Source of the DNA: Tissierellia bacterium
GTDB taxonomy: Bacteria > Bacillota > Clostridia > Tissierellales > Tepidimicrobiaceae
DNA: 61,711 bases
Assembly (NCBI GenBank): GCA_012728725.1
Contig: JAAYEM010000066.1
Coordinates: forward strand, 1 to 61,711
Reading direction: 5' to 3'
Shown here: piece after piece, positions 57,403-61,711 of the stretch
Position numbering within the stretch: the stretch's first letter is position 1
Layout: each line of letters starts with the position of its first letter
Translations under genes and position numbers: made by a program
Notes under the pieces: generated by a model
What the model saw: the letters and a program-made list of their open reading frames with translations, nothing else
What the model was told of the DNA's origin: nothing
Databases searched by the model: none

Positions 57403-59202
57403 ATGATTTCTACACAAAAGCTTTGTACTGATTGGGATTTGTCACAACTTTACTTATCCTTCCATGACCCTTCTTTTACTAATGATCTGGCTCAAGTTGA
57501 AGCTGATTTTTCACAAATAAAGGCAATGCTATTACAGGAAAATAAAATTACTCCCTCATACCTATTAAAATGTTTACAAAGGATGGATGAGGCTAATTTG
57601 CTATTTAGCAAGGTTTCATCATATGTCAATTTAACTCTATTAGTAGACTCATCCCATTCTATTGCATTGCGTTTTTCTGATAGAATTTCCGCCCTTGAAG
57701 CTGCTTCACAACAATGTATAACACTACTTCAACATAAGATAAGTACTTTGAACAATATTGAAGATCTGATTTCTAACTGTGTGGATCTACAGCCCTATGC
57801 ATTTATGCTGCGTGAAAGCTATAAATTAAGCAAACATAGGGCACCCATGGATATTGAAGATGTTATTTTTCAAATGCAGCTTACTGGCGGAAAGGCATGG
57901 CAGGCCCTTAGAGATTCCCTTGACGGGGCTGCAAGAGTTTCAATTACACTTAATGGCGAAGAAAAAACATTGCCTTTATCTGCAGTTCGTGCTATGGCTT
58001 CAAGCCCATGTAGAGAAACAAGACAGGCAGCATATCAAGCTGAGCTAGCATCCTATAAATCCTATGAAGTCCCCATGGCAGCTTGCCTAAATGCAATAAA
58101 AGGTGAAGCGTTAACTACCATACAATTGCGTGGTTATAAATCAGTACTTGACCGTATGCTAGATATTAATAAAATGGATCAGCAGACCCTTAATGCCATG
58201 ATGGACTCAATAGAAGAATATCTACCAGCATTTCACAGATATTTAAAGGCTAAATCTAAACTACTTAAACACAAAAATGGTCTACCCTGGTATGATTTAC
58301 TGGCCCCAGTTGGGAAAACTGTCCGTACATTTACATATGAAGAAGCCTACCACTTTTTAACTGATATATTCACTGCTTTTGATAAAGATATGGGTAGCTT
58401 CATTAGGCATGCCTTTGAAAATCGCTGGATTGATGCCTTACCCAAAGAAGGCAAAATTGGCGGTGCCCTATGTGCTGATCTGCCTTCCCTTCGTCAAAAC
58501 CGTATATTTGTCAATTTTGGTGGTTCTTATTCCCATGTATTAACCCTTGCTCATGAGTTAGGTCATGCTTTCCATTTTAGATGTTTAGACGATATACCTC
58601 TGGTTATGCGTGATGCACCTACTCCTATTTGTGAAACTGCATCTATTTTTAACGAAACCATCGTGCAAGAACAATTACTTAAGTCTGCTAGCCCTGAAGA
58701 AGGTATTTTTATTCTTGAAGCTAGACTAAGTGAAGCTACCCAGACTGTGGTTGATATTTATAGTCGATTTTTGTTTGAAAAGGAAGTATTTGAGCGTAGA
58801 AAAAGCCATAGCCTTTCTGCAGATGAGCTGTGTGAAATAATGCTAGATGCCCAGCGTGCTGCTTATGGAGATAGTCTAGATCCAGATTATCTTCACCCTT
58901 ATATGTGGATGTGTAAGGTTCATTATTATATACCTGAATTTCATTATTACAACTTCCCATATACATTTGGTTTGCTATTTGCTAAAGGGCTTTATAGGCG
59001 TTATAAAGATAATCCTGAAAGCTTTATGGAAGAATATAGGGATTTGCTAAAATCTACCTGTTCTGACTACATGGTAGGAATAGCTGCTCGTGCCAACATT
59101 GATATCCACAGTAGGTCTTTTTGGGATAGCTCCCTTGATATGATTGTGGAAGATATAAATGCCTTTATAGGGCTTTGTGAGAAGAATAAATATAGTTTAT
59201 AA
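57403..59202 (+). CDS. M3 family oligoendopeptidase (second, PepF-like)
   Basis: 599 residues. Zinc motif LAHELGHAFHFR (near residue 383) and downstream ICETASIFNETIVQEQLL with the third ligand. Belongs to the M3 oligoendopeptidase group (pepF/M3-type), distinct from the gene at 28509. The start was set at ATG 57403, after a perfect AAGGAGGT; the frame is open further upstream but that part overlaps the promoter. With oppBC and RpiR it suggests a peptide uptake and breakdown unit. CGT arginine codons are frequent, unlike the AGG-rich neighbours. Confidence 0.93.
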   Translation: MISTQKLCTDWDLSQLYLSFHDPSFTNDLAQVEADFSQIKAMLLQENKITPSYLLKCLQRMDEANLLFSKVSSYVNLTLLVDSSHSIALRFSDRISALEAASQQCITLLQHKISTLNNIEDLISNCVDLQPYAFMLRESYKLSKHRAPMDIEDVIFQMQLTGGKAWQALRDSLDGAARVSITLNGEEKTLPLSAVRAMASSPCRETRQAAYQAELASYKSYEVPMAACLNAIKGEALTTIQLRGYKSVLDRMLDINKMDQQTLNAMMDSIEEYLPAFHRYLKAKSKLLKHKNGLPWYDLLAPVGKTVRTFTYEEAYHFLTDIFTAFDKDMGSFIRHAFENRWIDALPKEGKIGGALCADLPSLRQNRIFVNFGGSYSHVLTLAHELGHAFHFRCLDDIPLVMRDAPTPICETASIFNETIVQEQLLKSASPEEGIFILEARLSEATQTVVDIYSRFLFEKEVFERRKSHSLSADELCEIMLDAQRAAYGDSLDPDYLHPYMWMCKVHYYIPEFHYYNFPYTFGLLFAKGLYRRYKDNPESFMEEYRDLLKSTCSDYMVGIAARANIDIHSRSFWDSSLDMIVEDINAFIGLCEKNKYSL

Positions 59203-59280
59203 AACATAAAATTTGATTCCCATTTTTATAAAATATTTCCATGGGCTATTGGAGTTACATTAACAATATTTCCCTAAATA

Positions 59281-59314
59281 AAAAAGATAGCCTACCTAAA
59301 GGCTATCCTTTTTA
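59281..59314 (+). terminator. Terminator after the second M3 peptidase gene
   Basis: AAAAAGATAGCC pairs with GGCTATCCTTTTT (one bulge), ending in a T-run. Confidence 0.85.
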
Positions 59315-59323
59315 TTTATAATA

Positions 59324-59358
59324 AAAGTCTTGATCAGATTTAATCCAACCAAGACTTT
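59324..59358 (-). terminator. Surviving terminator of the acetate-transporter remnant
   Basis: AAAGTCTTG pairs with CAAGACTTT; on the minus strand it is followed by TTTTATTAT, directly after the pseudogene stop. Confidence 0.72.
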
Positions 59359-59366
59359 AATATTTA

Positions 59367-59592
59367 CTATTTAAAAATACCTAAAGGTTTTCCCACAGGT
59401 AAAAACTCTCTTCCAAAATGTTCATTTAGAACGGAAGCTGCAGAGCCATAGAAGGTATAAGGAAGGATACTCCCTCTGTAATACCCAATTTTTGGCTAAA
59501 TGCTACCAAAGTAACCATAGCTAGTCCAAATAATCCTAGAGCAGAAGGATCTGCTTAGTAACTTTAATGTTTTGCGTATGTGTTTTTTCCAT
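59367..59592 (-). pseudogene. Remnant of an acetate/succinate uptake transporter gene (YaaH/SatP, GPR1/FUN34 family)
   Basis: Intact GGGAGGT site and ATG at 59592 start MEKTHTQNIKVT, then a one-base frameshift near 59557. In the shifted frame ADPSALGLFGLAMVTLVAFS is the signature N-terminal segment of the family, continuing through SQKLGITEGVSFLIP. The sequence then jumps, again changing frame, to a family-like C-terminus (YGSAASVLNEHFGREFLPVG) and stops at 59367. About 120-130 residues of membrane core are missing. Gene decayed by internal deletion plus frameshift; the original terminator is still present. Confidence 0.78.
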
Positions 59593-59702
59593 AAGTACCT
59601 CCCTAAATATTACTATATATTTGACCTCCATTATAATACCATAGTTTTAGAATAATAGGAAGATATAGTTGTATGTTAATGTAGGTCTCCTTTTTTATTT
59701 CA

Positions 59703-60509
59703 TTATATACTAATCCCATATCCAAAAGCCCCATGATGGGTACAGGTTTTAGCAGCCTCCTCTGCAGCAGCTTGTAAGGTCTCTCCCATCTCCTCATCTT
59801 TAAGGATTCCCACCAATAATCTAGAAATAAAACTATCTCCTGCCCCTAAGGTATCCAGTACTTTTACAGGAACAATCCCCTGCTCATAGAATTTCCCTTC
59901 ATACAAAAGGCAGGCTCCCCTAGAGCCCTTTGTTACAAGAACTATATCAGGTCCATAAGTGTGAACCTTCATTAGAAAATCCCTTATCTCCTGGTCTGTC
60001 ATTTCACTTCCAGAAAAAAAGGCATAATCTATATAGGGTAAAACTTCCTCCATATATTCCTTAGTATAATGATTAGAAAAATCGAAGGCTATAGGCCTAT
60101 TAGTACTTTTCAATAGGGGTAGCTGCTTTTCTATACCACTGTATATATTTGTATATATGACATCGTAAGCTTTGATGAAGTCTATATCTTCTTTAGTAAG
60201 TTTAATATTTCTAGATACACCTCTATCATTACCTAGGAATTTCCTATCCCCATCTATCAATTTAACATTGACATAGGCATTAGCTCCCTCTAATACTCTA
60301 GTTCTAGAAATATCTACCCCTTCATTTGTCAAGGCTTTAAGGATATGCTTCCCTTCCCTATCATGACCAAGGCAGCCTAAATAAGCTGTATCAACTCCAT
60401 ATCTTTTGCTAAGTACTGCCACATTTATACAGTTACCTCCCGGAAACATGATTCCCAAATCTATATATTTATCTACCACATTATCCCCTATTGCAACAAT
60501 GCCACCCAT
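59703..60509 (-). CDS. PfkB family carbohydrate kinase, fructoselysine 6-kinase-like
   Basis: 268 residues with GDNVVDKYIDLGIMFPGGNCINVAV near the start and the PfkB ATP/anion motif DTLGAGDSFISRL (near residue 220). The N-terminal block and length resemble FrlD (fructoselysine 6-kinase) more than ribokinase or 1-phosphofructokinase. No frlB deglycase or transporter is nearby, so the substrate is unconfirmed. An AAAGGAG site precedes the ATG; 21 bases downstream of the carbonic anhydrase gene. Confidence 0.88.
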   Translation of the reverse strand: MGGIVAIGDNVVDKYIDLGIMFPGGNCINVAVLSKRYGVDTAYLGCLGHDREGKHILKALTNEGVDISRTRVLEGANAYVNVKLIDGDRKFLGNDRGVSRNIKLTKEDIDFIKAYDVIYTNIYSGIEKQLPLLKSTNRPIAFDFSNHYTKEYMEEVLPYIDYAFFSGSEMTDQEIRDFLMKVHTYGPDIVLVTKGSRGACLLYEGKFYEQGIVPVKVLDTLGAGDSFISRLLVGILKDEEMGETLQAAAEEAAKTCTHHGAFGYGISI

Positions 60510-60530
60510 AAACGGCCCCTTTCTCCTTTT

Positions 60531-61031
60531 CTATACATGTTTTTTAGATAATTCATAGTATCTTATTGCATTTTCTTTAATGGAAACAATTTCTTCCTCC
60601 GTTACCTGTCTAACTATTTTCCCCGGAACCCCTAGAACTAAAGAATTTGGGGGGATATTTTTCCCTTCTGGAACCAGGGCCCCTGCTCCAATTATACAAT
60701 TATCCCCTATAGTGGCTCCATTTAAAATTATAGCTCCCATGCCTATTAGGCAATTGTCCCCTATAGTAGAACCATGGACTATGGCATTGTGCCCTATAAC
60801 AGTATAATCTCCAACTATAGTGGGTATGTCTGTTTCCGTATGGATGGTAGCATTATCCTGGACATTTGAAAATTTTCCTATGGTAATATTTTCTATGTCC
60901 CCTCTTAAAACTGCACCATACCAAACGCTAGATCCCTCTCCTATATTTACATCCCCTATAACCATGGCATTATCTGCGATAAAAGCATCTTCATGAATAT
61001 TTGCTTCCATATCCTTTATTTTTTTTATCAT
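60531..61031 (-). CDS. Gamma carbonic anhydrase family protein
   Basis: 166 residues of left-handed beta-helix hexapeptide repeats (about 12-130, e.g. IGDNCLIGMGAI). The three zinc-ligand histidines of gamma carbonic anhydrases are present: H64 in TIHTE, H81 and H86 in IGHNAIVHG. C-terminal helix (about 140-166). Trimeric in known members; many homologues (YrdA, PaaY) have weak or no carbonic anhydrase activity, so function is only likely. AAGGAG precedes the ATG. Confidence 0.92.
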   Translation of the reverse strand: MIKKIKDMEANIHEDAFIADNAMVIGDVNIGEGSSVWYGAVLRGDIENITIGKFSNVQDNATIHTETDIPTIVGDYTVIGHNAIVHGSTIGDNCLIGMGAIILNGATIGDNCIIGAGALVPEGKNIPPNSLVLGVPGKIVRQVTEEEIVSIKENAIRYYELSKKHV

Positions 61032-61711
61032 AATACCTACTCCTTTTCCTATTTTTCATAGTATTTACCTTTTTAGTTTACCCTATAATTAGGCTTTTGA
61101 CAAATATATTAGCCATATAATCACAATGATAAAATTACCTGTCTTTTGCATAGAATATAGTGGCTATAAATTTTATTGGAGTATCTGTATAGAGTCTATA
61201 GGGATTGATAAAAATATATGGCTTCCACATTCTACATAATTTGGTTTTTTATGATTTATTAAATACATTTTTAGTCAGCAAAAACCACCAATCATAGACA
61301 AAAGAATACTTATTTAGATATTGTCATAAATATAACATTCTGACTTGTCTGAATTTTTTATAAATGAACTTGACATAATTGAAATATACATGTATTATGG
61401 TAAATGAGGTATTGCTTTTTTAAAGACAAGGGAATTATTGACATAATAGTAATTCATGTACATATGTTGAACGGTAGAGCGTTGTAGAATGACCTAAATT
61501 GCATAATCTAATTCCCCTATTCTAAAACACGTATTCTAGAGCCTAAGCCTTTATCCTAATTCCCATTCTGTAGATTGTAAAAATGAAAAGTTTATATAAT
61601 TGTAGTCTTCAATTTGATATTTATGCAATTTACAGAATTGTTAGTCAGCTTATGGCTCTAACATAATTGGCTATTACCCAATAAATTTGGGATAATAGTA
61701 AATTCAATAGA
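61032..61711. other. Intergenic to window end, no gene seen
   Basis: About 680 AT-rich bases without a supported frame on either strand. It contains two plus-strand TTGACATAAT-type promoter-like elements (61370 and 61438) and a hairpin CTATTA-CCCAA / TTGGG-A-TAATAG near 61671-61698. The gene these promoters serve lies beyond the window. Confidence 0.5.
61370..61398 (+). promoter_or_regulatory. Consensus promoter pointing out of the window
   Basis: -35 TTGACA, 17-base spacer, TG-extended -10 TATTAT. A second copy of TTGACATAAT starts at 61438 with a poorer -10 (CATATG). No start codon or RNA gene is seen in the following 310 bases. Confidence 0.72.

Overview
The window is AT-rich, low-GC Firmicute DNA. 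Start codons are often TTG or GTG behind strong AGGAGG-type ribosome binding sites, arginine is mostly AGG/AGA, and intergenic terminators are AT-rich palindromes. The gene set (selenium-type LysR, histidine-to-glutamate degradation with FtcD, NfnAB, anaerobic serine dehydratase, SLH protein, DegSU with CheW) points to an amino-acid-fermenting anaerobic clostridium, probably Tissierellia-like. That placement is inferred from gene content only.

Layout. 1-360: 5' end of a 16S rRNA gene on the minus strand with two tandem consensus promoters, divergent from a LysR regulator. 1350-4861: minus-strand cheW-degS-degU group, then a GDT1/TMEM165-type transporter carrying an unusual cysteine-rich tail. 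4964-10722: histidine operon hutH-hutU-ftcD-hutI. 10783-18827: 2'-5' RNA ligase family protein, a 1758-residue pseudokinase/ATPase/TPR/GAF/GGDEF protein whose true N-terminus is separated by an in-frame stop, MarR regulator, lipid kinase, YtxH protein. 19301-23084: heterodimeric ABC exporter. 23400-23620: strong non-coding RNA candidate resembling 6S RNA. 23691-33952: FtsH-type protease, RluA-type pseudouridine synthase, NAD kinase, PepF, and a PBP/FtsW/FHA cell-wall cluster, then PspC.

34157-43505 is the most unusual part. An sdaAB-sdaAA serine dehydratase pair is translationally coupled to a 1616-residue HD / HEAT-like / NadD-like / GNAT-like / phosphoribosyltransferase-like fusion, which is followed by a lactate/malate-dehydrogenase-like protein and a flavodoxin-like protein with a cysteine cluster. 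Every member looks nucleotide- or NAD-related, and I do not recognise the set as a described system. An anthrax-lethal-factor-like metalloprotease follows.

43574-53806 is mostly metabolic and transport genes: NfnAB, MATE, an RIC/YtfE-type di-iron gene broken by an in-frame TAG beneath a perfect FNR-type site, an SLH protein, phosphoglucomutase, an M20 hydrolase and a CDF transporter.

54049-59592 looks like a rearranged island. It holds OppC and OppB without OppA, OppD or OppF, an RpiR regulator and a second PepF. It is flanked by a pyridoxamine-oxidase-family gene truncated exactly at the oppC 3' end and by an acetate-transporter gene with an internal deletion and a frameshift. The window closes with a fructoselysine-kinase-like gene, a gamma carbonic anhydrase and about 680 bp that hold a consensus promoter pointing out of the window.
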